Source: an uncultured Bacteroidales bacterium
Lineage (GTDB): Bacteria > Bacteroidota > Bacteroidia > Bacteroidales > F082
Reading direction: 5' to 3'
Assembly: GCA_937902805.1 (NCBI GenBank)
Contig: CALEMB010000135.1
Location: forward strand, 1 to 29,027
DNA length: 29,027 nt
Position 1 is the stretch's first letter, and every line of letters starts with the position of its first letter. The position numbers were made by a program, and so were the translations under genes. Positions 1 through 6,451 of this stretch are shown here, piece after piece. A model generated the notes under the pieces. It was not told where the DNA came from. It saw only the letters and a list, made by a program, of their open reading frames with translations, and did no database searches.

Positions 1-808
1 TGAAGTCGGTACCGAGGATGTTTTCGCCGAGCAGGCCATATTCGCGGGCCTGAGCGATGGCGACTTGCAGAAGGTGGATAGCCAGCGGGTACTCAGCACG
101 GATGTAAACCAAACCGTGAGTGGCGCCGATGGCATAGCCGCAGATAGCCATAGCCTCAACGATGCTGTGCGGGTCACCTTCCATGATGGAACGGTCCATG
201 AACGCACCCGGGTCGCCCTCGTCGGCGTTGCAGATAACATACATCTCATCGCACTTGTTCTTGGCGCAGAGACCCCATTTCACGCCGGTGGGGAAACCAG
301 CACCGCCACGGCCACGGAGGCCTGACTTGGTGATTTCGTCGACAACCTGAGCGGGAGTCATTTCGGACAAGACCTTACCCAGAGCTTCATAACCGCCACG
401 CGAGATGCACTCGTCGATGTTTTCGGGGTTGATGAAACCGCAGTTACGCAAGGCGATACGCAGTTGCTTACGATAGAAGCCCATGTGCTTCGAGTCGGCA
501 ACGTGTTCCTTGTTCTCGGGATCCATGTAGAGCAGGTCAGTGACCTTACGGCCCTTGATGATGTGCTCGTTGATGATCTTTTCGACATCTTCAGGCTTCA
601 CCTGAGTGTAGAATGTGTTGTCAGGCATGATCTTGACGATGGGGCCCTTCTCGCAGAAGCCGAAGCAACCCGTCCTGACCACCTGAACCTCATCCTGTAA
701 GCCCTTCGCGGCCAGAATGTCCTCGAAGTTCTTGATGATTTGAGCACTTGCCGAAGCCTGGCAGCCTGTACCGCCACAGACCAGCACGTGCATCTTGATT
801 TTTGCCAT
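1..808 (-). CDS. hndC: NuoF/HndC-like flavoprotein subunit of bifurcating [FeFe] hydrogenase (3' end off window)
   Basis: I translated this by eye: 269 codons are open from ATG at 808 to the window edge, so the C-terminal part is missing. Residues 1-85 are a thioredoxin-like [2Fe-2S] domain (C11, C16, C48, C52 in CGGTGC and GCFGFCEKGP). Residues about 150-269 begin the NuoF core, with the FMN/NADH glycine motif GRGGAGFPTG (167-176) and ICNADEGDPGAF. In this family the subunit binds NAD(P)H, FMN and Fe-S clusters, and passes electrons between NADH, ferredoxin and the hydrogenase subunit in the cytoplasm. It follows the hndB-like gene by 25 bp, so the two are one operon. The catalytic hydrogenase subunit is expected just beyond the left edge (inference). 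The fused N-terminal ferredoxin domain distinguishes HndC/HydB from NuoF of respiratory complex I. Confidence 0.93.
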   Translation of the reverse strand, partial: MAKIKMHVLVCGGTGCQASASAQIIKNFEDILAAKGLQDEVQVVRTGCFGFCEKGPIVKIMPDNTFYTQVKPEDVEKIINEHIIKGRKVTDLLYMDPENKEHVADSKHMGFYRKQLRIALRNCGFINPENIDECISRGGYEALGKVLSEMTPAQVVDEITKSGLRGRGGAGFPTGVKWGLCAKNKCDEMYVICNADEGDPGAFMDRSIMEGDPHSIVEAMAICGYAIGATHGLVYIRAEYPLAIHLLQVAIAQAREYGLLGENILGTDF

Positions 809-833
809 ATAAATTCCTCCGAATTAAGGGTTA

Positions 834-1223
834 TTAGATAGTTTCGTAGTTCACGGGGATGACGCCCTCGACCATTTCGTTGTTCATCACATACTTGGTG
901 AGGATTTCGTCAGCGCGGTTGTTGTCGACATGACCGAAGACGATCGGGTCCTTGCCGGGGCACTTCACTTCGATGGTCGGCTCGGCGTGGCAGTAGCCCA
1001 TGCAGCCGGTCTGGGTGAAGACGACGCCAACTTTCAGCTCGTCGGCCTTCTCCATCATGTGTTCCATAACTTGTTTTGCACCAGCGGCGATACCGCAAGT
1101 GGCCATTGCGACCTTAATTTGCACCAAAGAGTCGGGATCGTTGCTCTTTTCGCGAAGGTCAAGGTTCGACTGAAGCTTTTCTCTCATAGCTTTCAGTTCT
1201 GCTAAAGACTTAACTTTTGCCAT
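834..1223 (-). CDS. hndB: HndB-like (2Fe-2S) ferredoxin-domain protein
   Basis: This 129-residue protein has a helical N-terminus (1-35) followed by a thioredoxin-like [2Fe-2S] domain. Cysteines are at 43 (ATCGIAAGA), 74 and 78 (TGCMGYCHAEP) and 88. The first cysteine motif has one Cys, and C88 could supply the fourth ligand; that is an inference. The family is a small electron-transfer subunit of NAD(P)-reducing or bifurcating [FeFe] hydrogenases. It is first in the minus-strand operon, upstream of the hndC-like gene. The start MAKVKSL is chosen because no in-frame upstream extension looks conserved and the promoter lies 83 bp upstream. No nuoE-like gene precedes it here, although many such operons begin with one. 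Confidence 0.9.
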   Translation of the reverse strand: MAKVKSLAELKAMREKLQSNLDLREKSNDPDSLVQIKVAMATCGIAAGAKQVMEHMMEKADELKVGVVFTQTGCMGYCHAEPTIEVKCPGKDPIVFGHVDNNRADEILTKYVMNNEMVEGVIPVNYETI

Positions 1224-1276
1224 AGAATACGTAATTTTTATGGTTATTTATTGAGTTGATTTTCTCTTTTGCCTCC

Positions 1277-1295
1277 CGTGAGGACATACCTCACG
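1277..1295. promoter_or_regulatory. 7-bp inverted repeat at the start of the hnd leader
   Basis: CGTGAGG (1277-1283) and CCTCACG (1289-1295) are perfect inverted arms around a 5-nt loop. They lie in the first nucleotides of the predicted hnd transcript, 54 bp ahead of the hndB-like start codon. They could form a 5' stabilising hairpin or a repressor site; the sequence does not decide. Confidence 0.5.
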
Positions 1296-1305
1296 AAAAA
1301 CGCTG

Positions 1306-1337
1306 CAAATTTAGGGAAATTAAGCACTCATTCCAAA
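1306..1337 (-). promoter_or_regulatory. Bacteroidetes-type promoter of the hnd operon
   Basis: On the minus strand the -7 box TAAATTTG (1313-1306) follows a TTTG -33 box (1337-1334) with a 20-nt spacer, an excellent match to the Bacteroidetes housekeeping consensus. Transcription should start near 1300, directly before a short hairpin. Confidence 0.8.
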
Positions 1338-1423
1338 TAATAATGAAAGTTTTTTCAAAATAGACCCTCTTTACAACCTACTATAAAACAATTATTTATA
1401 AACGAATCGAAAGGTTATTTTGT

Positions 1424-1449
1424 AAATTAGAATGTTTCTAATTTAGAAA
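1424..1449. promoter_or_regulatory. Overlapping palindromes of the TTAGAA/TTCTAA type, operator-like
   Basis: AAATTAGAA, TGT, TTCTAATTT form a perfect 9-bp inverted repeat (1424-1444). It overlaps a second one, TTTCTAA-T-TTAGAAA (1435-1449), giving three alternating half-sites. It sits about 90 bp upstream of the hnd promoter and 20 bp beyond the terminator of the adjacent gene. Two-fold symmetry at this spacing suits a dimeric regulator; no particular family is implied. Confidence 0.4.
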
Positions 1450-1468
1450 AGTGAGCATTTAGGAATAC

Positions 1469-1509
1469 AAAAAAGGCTTTCCGCCAGGATGAAAAGCTGA
1501 CGGAAAGCC
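1469..1509 (-). terminator. Rho-independent terminator of the TerB-like gene
   Basis: On the minus strand GGCTTTCCG (1509-1501) pairs with CGGAAAGCC (1483-1475), extended by a CAG/CTG pairing, and is followed by six T. It lies 25 bp after the stop of the gene at 1535-1867. Confidence 0.9.
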
Positions 1510-1534
1510 CTATAGTAACTTATGTAAAACGCTA

Positions 1535-1867
1535 TTAAAGCTCGTCGTTGATAAGCATCTCAAGAACCTTCATGAAGTTCGCTTCCTTCGGCGAGTTCAC
1601 ACCATCGGCCATGATAAGGTCGTTGAGGTCAGCCATGAAAGCGGCCTTGTCCTCTTCGGTCTTCAAGAATTCATCTTTATGCTCCTTGAAGAAACTCAAC
1701 CACGCCGGGTTGGTCATCTTCTTGAACTCATCAAAAACTTCACGATAGGTCTTCTCGTCGAATTGCAGGCAGATGCGTTCAAGCTCGGTATATGAAATAG
1801 TACCGTCAATTCCCGATGCGCAGAGCATCATGAAGATTTCAAATTTTTCTTTGGTAAGGTTTTCCAT
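1535..1867 (-). CDS. Small all-helical protein, TerB-like (weak)
   Basis: The protein has 110 residues from ATG at 1867 (MENLTKEKF). A longer in-frame start exists at 1933, but it would lie upstream of the predicted promoter and adds an unconvincing tail, so I reject it. The protein is acidic and looks fully helical, with no signal peptide or membrane segment. Two motifs with the look of helix-DG-x-(I/V)-S/N-x-x-E (IDGTISYTELE near 20 and ADGVNSPKEANF near 90) resemble the repeated metal-binding-like turns of TerB-family proteins. The match is by eye only and no function is claimed. It has its own promoter and a strong terminator, so it is a single-gene unit. Confidence 0.75.
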   Translation of the reverse strand: MENLTKEKFEIFMMLCASGIDGTISYTELERICLQFDEKTYREVFDEFKKMTNPAWLSFFKEHKDEFLKTEEDKAAFMADLNDLIMADGVNSPKEANFMKVLEMLINDEL

Positions 1868-1891
1868 AGTAGAGTTGTGTTTTATTCGATA

Positions 1892-1927
1892 TTTGCGACA
1901 AAAGTAGAAAATAAAACCATACCTTTG
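1892..1927 (+). promoter_or_regulatory. Plus-strand promoter interleaved with the divergent one
   Basis: TTTG (1892-1895) and TACCTTTG (1920-1927) form a Bacteroidetes-like promoter with a 24-nt spacer. It overlaps the minus-strand promoter of the TerB-like gene and drives toward a 32-codon ORF at 1947 and possibly on to the DRTGG gene. Confidence 0.45.
1899..1906 (-). promoter_or_regulatory. -7 box for the TerB-like gene
   Basis: The minus strand reads TACTTTTG, a perfect TAnnTTTG, placing transcription start about 25 nt ahead of the ATG at 1867. A TTTG-like -33 element lies at 1934-1931, with a slightly long spacer. Confidence 0.6.
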
Positions 1928-1946
1928 CAGCAAAATTCAAAAAAAT

Positions 1947-2045
1947 ATGAGAAAAATTTTTCTGACCACCATTTTTGCCCTGCTAAGCGGCGTGATAAGG
2001 GTGCAAGAAATGAAATATTTGCCCCACCTCGTACGTCGAATCTAA
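1947..2045 (+). pseudogene. 32-codon ORF with signal-peptide-like start, probable gene remnant
   Basis: ATG at 1947 opens a 32-residue frame ending in TAA at 2043-2045. It begins MRKIFLTTIFALLSG, which looks like the first half of a Bacteroidetes signal peptide, then turns into basic, featureless sequence. It starts 20 nt after a TAnnTTTG box, the normal distance for a real gene here. I read it as the surviving 5' end of a decayed exported-protein gene. A short leader peptide or chance are alternatives. Confidence 0.35.
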
Positions 2046-2053
2046 TGATTTCC

Positions 2054-2061
2054 TATATTTG
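2054..2061 (+). promoter_or_regulatory. -7 box for the DRTGG/PHP/ATPase genes
   Basis: TATATTTG matches TAnnTTTG exactly and lies 40 bp ahead of the ATG at 2102. No clear TTTG lies at the expected -33 distance, which may mean an activator is needed. Confidence 0.6.
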
Positions 2062-2101
2062 CAGTCCTTAAAACGGAATTTCAAATCAAAAACACATAAA
2101 A

Positions 2102-2437
2102 ATGAAAGTACAAGAATTAGTTGAAAAACTCAATCTGAAGGTTCTTTCGGGCGAGAAAGGCCTTGACAGAGAAATCGATGGCTGCTACATCTCCGACCTC
2201 CTCAGCGATGTGATGGGCAACGCTATGGAAGGCAACGTATGGATTACCCTCCAAACCCACAAGAACGTGATGGCCGTGGCCTCGCTGAAGGAAATGGCTT
2301 GTATCATCCTCGTGAAGAACCTCATGCCCAACGACGAGACCATTGAGCAAAGCAACGACGAAGACCTGCCTATCTTGCAGACCTCGTTGCCGACCTACGA
2401 GATTGCCGGATTGGTTTACAACCTGTTACACGAATAA
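2102..2437 (+). CDS. DRTGG-domain protein (first copy)
   Basis: This 111-residue soluble protein covers one DRTGG domain and nothing else. The signature region is GLDREIDGCYISDLLSDV near residues 20-38, followed by an alternating beta/alpha pattern. DRTGG domains are known as ligand-binding or regulatory modules attached to CBS-domain proteins and phosphotransacetylases, and stand-alone copies occur beside [FeFe]-hydrogenase operons in Clostridia and Thermotogae. It opens a plus-strand run with a PHP and an ATPase gene, and a paralogue (6660-7004) shares the SDL-x-SDV core. A role as small-molecule or partner sensor in the hydrogenase-linked module is inference. Confidence 0.85.
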   Translation: MKVQELVEKLNLKVLSGEKGLDREIDGCYISDLLSDVMGNAMEGNVWITLQTHKNVMAVASLKEMACIILVKNLMPNDETIEQSNDEDLPILQTSLPTYEIAGLVYNLLHE

Positions 2438-2440
2438 ATA

Positions 2441-2512
2441 GACACGGGACTTCGGGACGCGGGACACGAGACATCTAGACGACCCGCGTCTCGCGTCGCG
2501 CAGTCTCGCGTC
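2441..2512. repeat. GAC/GTC heptad palindromic repeat, copy A
   Basis: The left half repeats GAC every 7-8 nt (GACacgg, GACttcgg, GACgcgg, GACacga). The right half carries the complementary GTCTCGCGTC pattern, so the element can fold on itself. It fills the gap between the DRTGG and PHP genes. Confidence 0.8.
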
Positions 2513-2521
2513 AAATAAAAC

Positions 2522-3298
2522 ATGGAATTAAACGCATATAGAGCCGACCTCCACATGCACACGGTGCTTTCGCCGTGCGGTGACCTCTATATGAGTCCCT
2601 CCGCCATCGTCGAGCAGGCCAAGAAACTCCACCTTGACGTCATCGCCATTTGTGACCACAACACCACGCGACAGGTGAAGGTGACCCAAAAAATCGGGCG
2701 CGAGAACGGCATCCTTGTCATCGGCGGTGTCGAAATCACCACACAGGAAGAAGCCCACGCCCTCGCCTACTTCGAGACTGACGAACAACTGGACAAATTC
2801 CAGGAATTCATCGACGCACACCTCCCCCACATCCCTCTGGATGAAGAGAAAGTAGGCTACCAACTCATCGTGGACGAGAATGAGGAAGTGGTCGGCGACG
2901 AGGAATGGCTGCTGTGGTCGGCACTGGATGCCGATTTGGACCAGCTCTATGACGTGGTGCATGAAATTGGCGGGTTGTTTGTTCCGGCGCACGTCAATAA
3001 GCCAGCAAGTAGCCTTATCAGCCAGTTGGGCTTCATTCCGCCCGACCTGAAAGCCGACGCTTTGGAAATCTCAAAGCACGTCACCAAGCCCGACTTCCTG
3101 AAGAAATACGCTTACTTGAAGAAATTCAACTTCACCAAGAGCAGCGACGCCCACTTCCTGCACATCATCGGCGAGGTGCATTGCGTGTTGCACATGTACG
3201 ACAAGACCTTCGACGAGTTCCGCAAGACCCTCCACGGCGAGGACGGGCGTTACATCGACACTGAACCCAAGGAAAAACTACAACTCCTTTTTGGATAA
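2522..3298 (+). CDS. PHP-domain metal-dependent phosphoesterase
   Basis: The 258-residue protein carries the PHP metal-ligand set: D9, H11 and H13 (DLHMHT), D45-H46 (ICDHN), E71 (GGVEIT), H79, H157 (PAHVNK), and D209/H211 (SSDAH). The family hydrolyses phosphoesters with a multinuclear metal centre. Members of this size include nucleoside-diphosphate-type phosphatases and histidinol-phosphate-phosphatase relatives, and the substrate cannot be read here. A 30-residue insertion between H79 and H157 (DEEKVGYQLIVDENEEVV region) is typical of this single-domain subgroup. It lies between DRTGG and ATPase genes, an arrangement known near hydrogenase operons. Turnover of a phosphorylated signal or protein in that module is inference. 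Confidence 0.9.
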   Translation: MELNAYRADLHMHTVLSPCGDLYMSPSAIVEQAKKLHLDVIAICDHNTTRQVKVTQKIGRENGILVIGGVEITTQEEAHALAYFETDEQLDKFQEFIDAHLPHIPLDEEKVGYQLIVDENEEVVGDEEWLLWSALDADLDQLYDVVHEIGGLFVPAHVNKPASSLISQLGFIPPDLKADALEISKHVTKPDFLKKYAYLKKFNFTKSSDAHFLHIIGEVHCVLHMYDKTFDEFRKTLHGEDGRYIDTEPKEKLQLLFG

Positions 3299-3327
3299 GT
3301 AAATGAACAACATCAGTTTACACATTG

Positions 3328-3399
3328 GACGCGAGACTGCGAGACACGAGACGCGAGATTGGGATTTGTCCCGCGTCCCGCAGTCCCGTGTCTCGTGTC
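3328..3399. repeat. GAC/GTC heptad palindromic repeat, copy B
   Basis: GACgcgaGACtgcgaGACacgaGACgcgaG is followed, after a 10-nt centre, by the complementary GTCccgcGTCccgcaGTCccgtGTC pattern ending 12 bp before the next ATG. The arms can pair over about 30 bp. It is the same family as copies A, C and D. Confidence 0.8.
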
Positions 3400-3411
3400 A
3401 AAAATAAGACT

Positions 3412-3960
3412 ATGAAAGAACTATCAATGCACGTATACGACCTGATGGAAAACTCGACGGCAGCCAACTCCACCCTCGTCGAACTGACCATCAAGGACAG
3501 CCTGAAAGACAACATATACGCCTTCACCATCAAGGACAACGGCAAAGGCATGACACCCGAGTTTTTGGCCAAGGTGACTGACCCTTGGACCACCTCACGC
3601 ACCACGCGCAAGGTTGGATTAGGGTTGCCGCTCATCAAGATGAACACCGAGAACTGCGGCGGCGGCATGAAGATTGAGAGCGAGGTTGGCAAAGGCACCG
3701 TTTTGAACTTCTGGTTCCAACACGACCACCTCGACCGTCCCCCGATGGGCGACTTGGCTGGCTCGTTGGTAATGCTGTTTTCCGCTCACGAGGATATCCA
3801 TTTCATCTACAAGCACATCACCGACGACGGCGAGTTCGTTTTCGACACCGACGAAATCAAAGAAGCCCTTGACGGAATGCCTATGACCGATGTTAGCATC
3901 ATGAAATACCTGAAAGAGATGATTCAGGAAAACTTAGAAGAAATTCATTACAACGATTGA
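3412..3960 (+). CDS. Histidine-kinase-like ATPase with C-terminal extension
   Basis: I take the start at 3412 (MKELSMHVYDLMEN), giving 182 residues. A longer frame from 3325 would translate the heptad repeat and is rejected. GHKL ATPase motifs are present: N-box MENSTAANST (12-21), G1 DNGKGM (42-47), G2 VGLGLPL (68-74), and a G3-like GKGTV (93-97). There is no dimerisation/phosphoacceptor helix, so it is not a classical histidine kinase. Residues 105-182 are an acidic extension that may bind a partner. Similar lone ATPases sit inside bifurcating-hydrogenase operons. A phosphotransfer or anti-sigma-type role is inference. Plus-strand transcription of the module stops here because the next genes run on the other strand. 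Confidence 0.87.
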   Translation: MKELSMHVYDLMENSTAANSTLVELTIKDSLKDNIYAFTIKDNGKGMTPEFLAKVTDPWTTSRTTRKVGLGLPLIKMNTENCGGGMKIESEVGKGTVLNFWFQHDHLDRPPMGDLAGSLVMLFSAHEDIHFIYKHITDDGEFVFDTDEIKEALDGMPMTDVSIMKYLKEMIQENLEEIHYND

Positions 3961-3971
3961 CACACAAGGCG

Positions 3972-5015
3972 TTATTCCAATTCCTTTCGCCCTTCTTCTA
4001 ATTCTAAAAATCTGTCGAAATCGCTTTGGAAAAGGCGGTCTTGTACAATTCGGAATTTCTCAAACTCCGTTTCAGCGTGTTGTCTCGCAACCTCCATTGA
4101 GATGGTTCCCGCATTGGTCAGCAATTCGTGTTCGGTAGCCATGAGAATGCGGTCAAGATGTTTTGCCCAATCTTGCATTGTCATTGGGATGTTACGCTTG
4201 GCTTGGCTTTCTGCAAAGTCAAGATAACCGGAAACGATGAGTTCCAACGCCTGCATTTCCTCTTTGGAAAGATAGTTTTTGGCGACAATCGTGTCTGATT
4301 TGACAATCTTCCCGCTTGGTGCCGCTTCCCAGGTTTGCAAGCCCATATTCTGTTTGTCGGCATCGGCGCGGATGTAAATCAGTTCTGCTGCCGTGTGTCC
4401 GTGGATGGCCCAATGCAGTTTGTTTTGCACCTTCTTAAAAAACTCGCGCGTGGTCTTTGCCGAAGGGTCATAATCGAGAGCTGTGGAGTATATGTCTGTG
4501 ATTTTCTGATAGAAACGGCGCTCCGAAAGACGAATCTCGCGAATGACCTCCAACTGCTTCTCAAAGTAGTCCTTGGTCAGTATGGTGCCATATTTCTTGA
4601 GTCGTTCCTTGTCCATCGCCCATCCTTGGATGGTGTAGTCCTTCACAATTTGGTTGGCCCACTTGCGGAAGCGCACCGCCCTTTCGTTGTTCACCTTGAA
4701 ACCAACGGCGATAATCATTTGAAGACTGTAATGGTTAACCTCTCTGGTAACTTGTCTGTTTCCTTCATTTTGAACTATTAGAAATTTTCTAATAGTTGCT
4801 TCCTCAGTCAACTCACCATCCTCAAAAATCGTTTTTATATGAAAGTTAATTGTTGGAATTTCAACATCATACAGCACAGCCATAAGTTTTTGCGTGAGCC
4901 AGATGTTCTCATCCTCATAGCGCATTTCGATTCTTTGAGGATTGTCGCCAGTGGCCGCTATATAAGTCAGATACTCGGCTGCGGATGAGCGGATGGTGAT
5001 TTCGTTGGAGGGCAT
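3972..5015 (-). CDS. RhuM-family protein (virulence/phage-type accessory protein)
   Basis: The 347-residue protein has features of the RhuM family: a start with beta-strand-rich RYEDENIWLTQKLMAVLYDV near 32-50, the YSLQMIIAVGFKVNNERAVRF block near 98-116, and RKWANQIVKDYTIQGWAMDKERLK. The family was first noted on a Salmonella pathogenicity island, and many members lie in mobile or defence-rich DNA. No biochemical activity is established. The middle resembles a KilA-N/ANT-like DNA-binding protein, but no catalytic motif is visible. It ends 11 bp from the convergent ATPase gene and breaks the hydrogenase-linked gene run. It has its own promoter. I judge it a horizontally acquired accessory gene (inference). 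Confidence 0.88.
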   Translation of the reverse strand: MPSNEITIRSSAAEYLTYIAATGDNPQRIEMRYEDENIWLTQKLMAVLYDVEIPTINFHIKTIFEDGELTEEATIRKFLIVQNEGNRQVTREVNHYSLQMIIAVGFKVNNERAVRFRKWANQIVKDYTIQGWAMDKERLKKYGTILTKDYFEKQLEVIREIRLSERRFYQKITDIYSTALDYDPSAKTTREFFKKVQNKLHWAIHGHTAAELIYIRADADKQNMGLQTWEAAPSGKIVKSDTIVAKNYLSKEEMQALELIVSGYLDFAESQAKRNIPMTMQDWAKHLDRILMATEHELLTNAGTISMEVARQHAETEFEKFRIVQDRLFQSDFDRFLELEEGRKELE

Positions 5016-5048
5016 AAGGATGATTTTGGATTGTCGCTATTTGCTTTG

Positions 5049-5079
5049 CAAAGATAATAAAAATCTGCATACCAAGCAA
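5049..5079 (-). promoter_or_regulatory. Promoter of the RhuM gene
   Basis: The minus strand has TATCTTTG (5056-5049) with TTG (5079-5077) 20 nt upstream, a good Bacteroidetes promoter about 35 bp ahead of the RhuM start codon. Confidence 0.7.
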
Positions 5080-5114
5080 TACCCAGAAATCTTTGTTTTA
5101 AGTATAATGAAGAA

Positions 5115-5135
5115 GGCACGACAACATGCCGCGCC
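5115..5135. terminator. GC hairpin between the glycosylase-like and RhuM genes
   Basis: GGCACG (5115-5120) and CGCGCC (5130-5135) form a 6-bp stem with one G-U pair. A T-rich run follows on the plus strand and a weaker TTCTTC on the minus strand. It lies just downstream of the glycosylase-like gene and may end its transcript; the T-tract is poor in that direction. Confidence 0.35.
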
Positions 5136-5187
5136 TTTTGTTTAATTTTGTCTCGTATTGCAAATGCTGAGGCGGAGCTTCAACAGG

Positions 5188-5694
5188 TCATAGTTCAAAT
5201 ACAACGCTCCATTCCTTACACAGTTTTTCTAAAGTCCAAGAAGCATTGAGACCGCTTGTTTCTGGCAAACGAAACACTTTGATGGATTGTCCGAGCTGAT
5301 TTTGTAGTTTTTCTCCAAACTCATTATATTTTCCATAACCATTTATGGCTATCTTTGTTATAGTCGGATTTTTTCTAACAAAACCAACAATATCGTTTGG
5401 AATTCCTTTTAGGATACCTTTATCCGTGCTATTAATTCGTTCAACAAACTGATAATAATCCCAAATTACGGCATGCAAATGTTCTAATATCACCTTTTTC
5501 TCAGTATAATTTGTAGGCATTTTTTGTGTTGCTAATTTTGCCAACATCTTCCACATCCGATTGCCATTATCATAATAATACTCATTGGCACTAATAGACT
5601 TCTTCCCTGGTATTGTTCCCAAAATCAATACTCGAGGCTCATGACACATCAGTGGAGGAAAACCTTCCACAATAGTTGAATCATTCTTTTTCAT
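5188..5694 (-). CDS. DNA-deoxyinosine/uracil-DNA glycosylase superfamily protein
   Basis: The 168-residue protein has the layout of family-6 (hypoxanthine-DNA glycosylase type) members of the UDG superfamily. Motif I is LILGTIPGKKS (near 24-34), followed by EYYYDNGNRMWKML. The C-terminal motif is LPETSGLNASW, corresponding to LPSTSPAN in the family. Relatives excise deaminated bases such as hypoxanthine in base-excision repair. The protein lacks signal or membrane segments. The gene is more A+T-rich than the hydrogenase genes around it, which supports acquisition with the neighbouring RhuM gene. Start ATG 5694 is directly preceded by a tandem 17-bp duplication. Substrate specificity cannot be read from sequence. 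Confidence 0.82.
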   Translation of the reverse strand: MKKNDSTIVEGFPPLMCHEPRVLILGTIPGKKSISANEYYYDNGNRMWKMLAKLATQKMPTNYTEKKVILEHLHAVIWDYYQFVERINSTDKGILKGIPNDIVGFVRKNPTITKIAINGYGKYNEFGEKLQNQLGQSIKVFRLPETSGLNASWTLEKLCKEWSVVFEL

Positions 5695-5727
5695 GTCAGT
5701 TTAATTTTAATGTCAGTTTAATTTTTA
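5693..5727. repeat. Tandem 17-bp duplication of a start-codon region
   Basis: The unit ATGTCAGTTTAATTTTA occurs twice head to tail (5693-5709 and 5710-5727, the second with one extra T). On the minus strand it duplicates the A-rich leader just ahead of the glycosylase-like start codon. Confidence 0.85.
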
Positions 5728-5743
5728 ATGCAGATAAGATAGA

Positions 5744-6124
5744 TTAGTATAATTCCTCAGCCCCACCATAGTAATCGTAGACATCTTGATAATCCAAGTC
5801 TAATTGTTCTAAGATTTCCTCTGGAGACAGGTTGGTATTTATCTTGTTACCATCAGGTAGAGTTAAGACTACTCCATTGTTCCCATCATAGCTATTTACC
5901 CTTGGCATAATAGATTCTCCTTTTTTAGGGATTCTTTCCGGGTGTGCTAAAATGGTATCATCTGGATATTTATACCTTGGATAATTATGCACTTTCTCCA
6001 CTTTTGGAGCTGAGAATCTTTCATCTAAATAATTCGAAAGCAACGCTAACGGAATAATCCAGATAGGACTTGTTGCAAGCATTACTAATAAGGCATTATT
6101 ACCCCTATTTTTGTTTGTTTTCAT
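5744..6124 (-). CDS. Hypothetical single-pass membrane protein
   Basis: The protein has 126 residues. After a short basic start (MKTNKNRGNN) comes one hydrophobic segment (about 12-29, LLVMLATSPIWIIPLALL). A long charged tail rich in Tyr, Asp and Pro follows, so it looks anchored with the tail outside or inside the membrane. I recognise no family. It has a promoter box 32 bp upstream and is followed 49 bp later by the glycosylase-like gene, so the two could be co-transcribed. Composition is A+T-rich like its neighbour. Confidence 0.7.
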   Translation of the reverse strand: MKTNKNRGNNALLVMLATSPIWIIPLALLSNYLDERFSAPKVEKVHNYPRYKYPDDTILAHPERIPKKGESIMPRVNSYDGNNGVVLTLPDGNKINTNLSPEEILEQLDLDYQDVYDYYGGAEELY

Positions 6125-6143
6125 AAAAGTTCTCTTCTCTTTA

Positions 6144-6163
6144 ATCGTACGATGGCAAAATTA
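6144..6163 (-). promoter_or_regulatory. -7 box and adjoining palindrome ahead of the 126-residue gene
   Basis: The minus strand reads TAATTTTG (6163-6156), immediately followed by the perfect 10-bp palindrome ATCGTACGAT (6144-6153) at the predicted transcription start. The palindrome's position suits an operator; this is inference. Confidence 0.5.
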
Positions 6164-6239
6164 CAAAAGTTTTGTGTTTTTTTGAGTTTAATTCATCGAA
6201 AATCGGCCCTTTCCAGCACCTAAAAGGACAATTACTTAC

Positions 6240-6446
6240 AAAAAGAAGCGTGGCACTGATATGCCACGTCTTTAGTTGAGGGTCGTGAGAATCACCTTGT
6301 AAGAAGATGCAGCAATAACAGCCCACGCATAACGCGCGAACCCTTACACTGTCTTGCTTACGAAAGTTTCTCACGTTTTCAACTACAAGACGAGCATAAC
6401 GCTTCGTGTTTCTTTATGTCGGCGGCACAAAGTCCGCCATAAGAAC
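6240..6446 (-). ncRNA. Structured RNA of about 205 nt, candidate 6S-type RNA (Bacteroidales-1-like)
   Basis: On the minus strand a TATATTTG box (6459-6452) is followed by about 205 nt ending in a terminator hairpin (GTGGCA-TATCAG-TGCCAC) and a T-run at 6244-6240. The transcript folds into a long rod. CGUCUU pairs with AAGACG, UAGUUGA with UCAACUA, CGUGAGAA with UUCUCACG, GUAAG with CUUAC, GCAA/ACAG with CUGU/UUGC, and the tip is closed by GUUCGCGC/GCGUGGGC around GUUAU. A long rod with internal loops, its own promoter and a terminator is the architecture of 6S RNA, which binds RNA polymerase holoenzyme. The Bacteroidales-1 motif has been proposed to be the Bacteroidetes 6S. That assignment is from memory and not tested. 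The 77-codon frame at 6141-6374 is an accident of this RNA. Confidence 0.7.
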
Positions 6447-6451
6447 TGCCG

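Noticed and set aside
2441..3399. Possible CRISPR array in the GAC/GTC repeats
   Set aside because: The units are 7-8 nt with no spacers of uniform length and form palindromes, and no cas genes are nearby.
3325..3411. N-terminal extension of the histidine-kinase-like ATPase
   Set aside because: The extension translates the GAC/GTC heptad repeat and is not part of the ATPase fold; the N-box region begins right after ATG 3412.
3972..5015. RhuM gene as part of a prophage
   Set aside because: No integrase, terminase, capsid or attachment-site repeats are visible around it.
6141..6374. 77-codon minus-strand ORF (MRNFRKQD...)
   Set aside because: It lies across the predicted structured RNA and its terminator, has a Cys-rich, unnatural composition, and continues through the hairpin. 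It is better explained as chance within the RNA gene.
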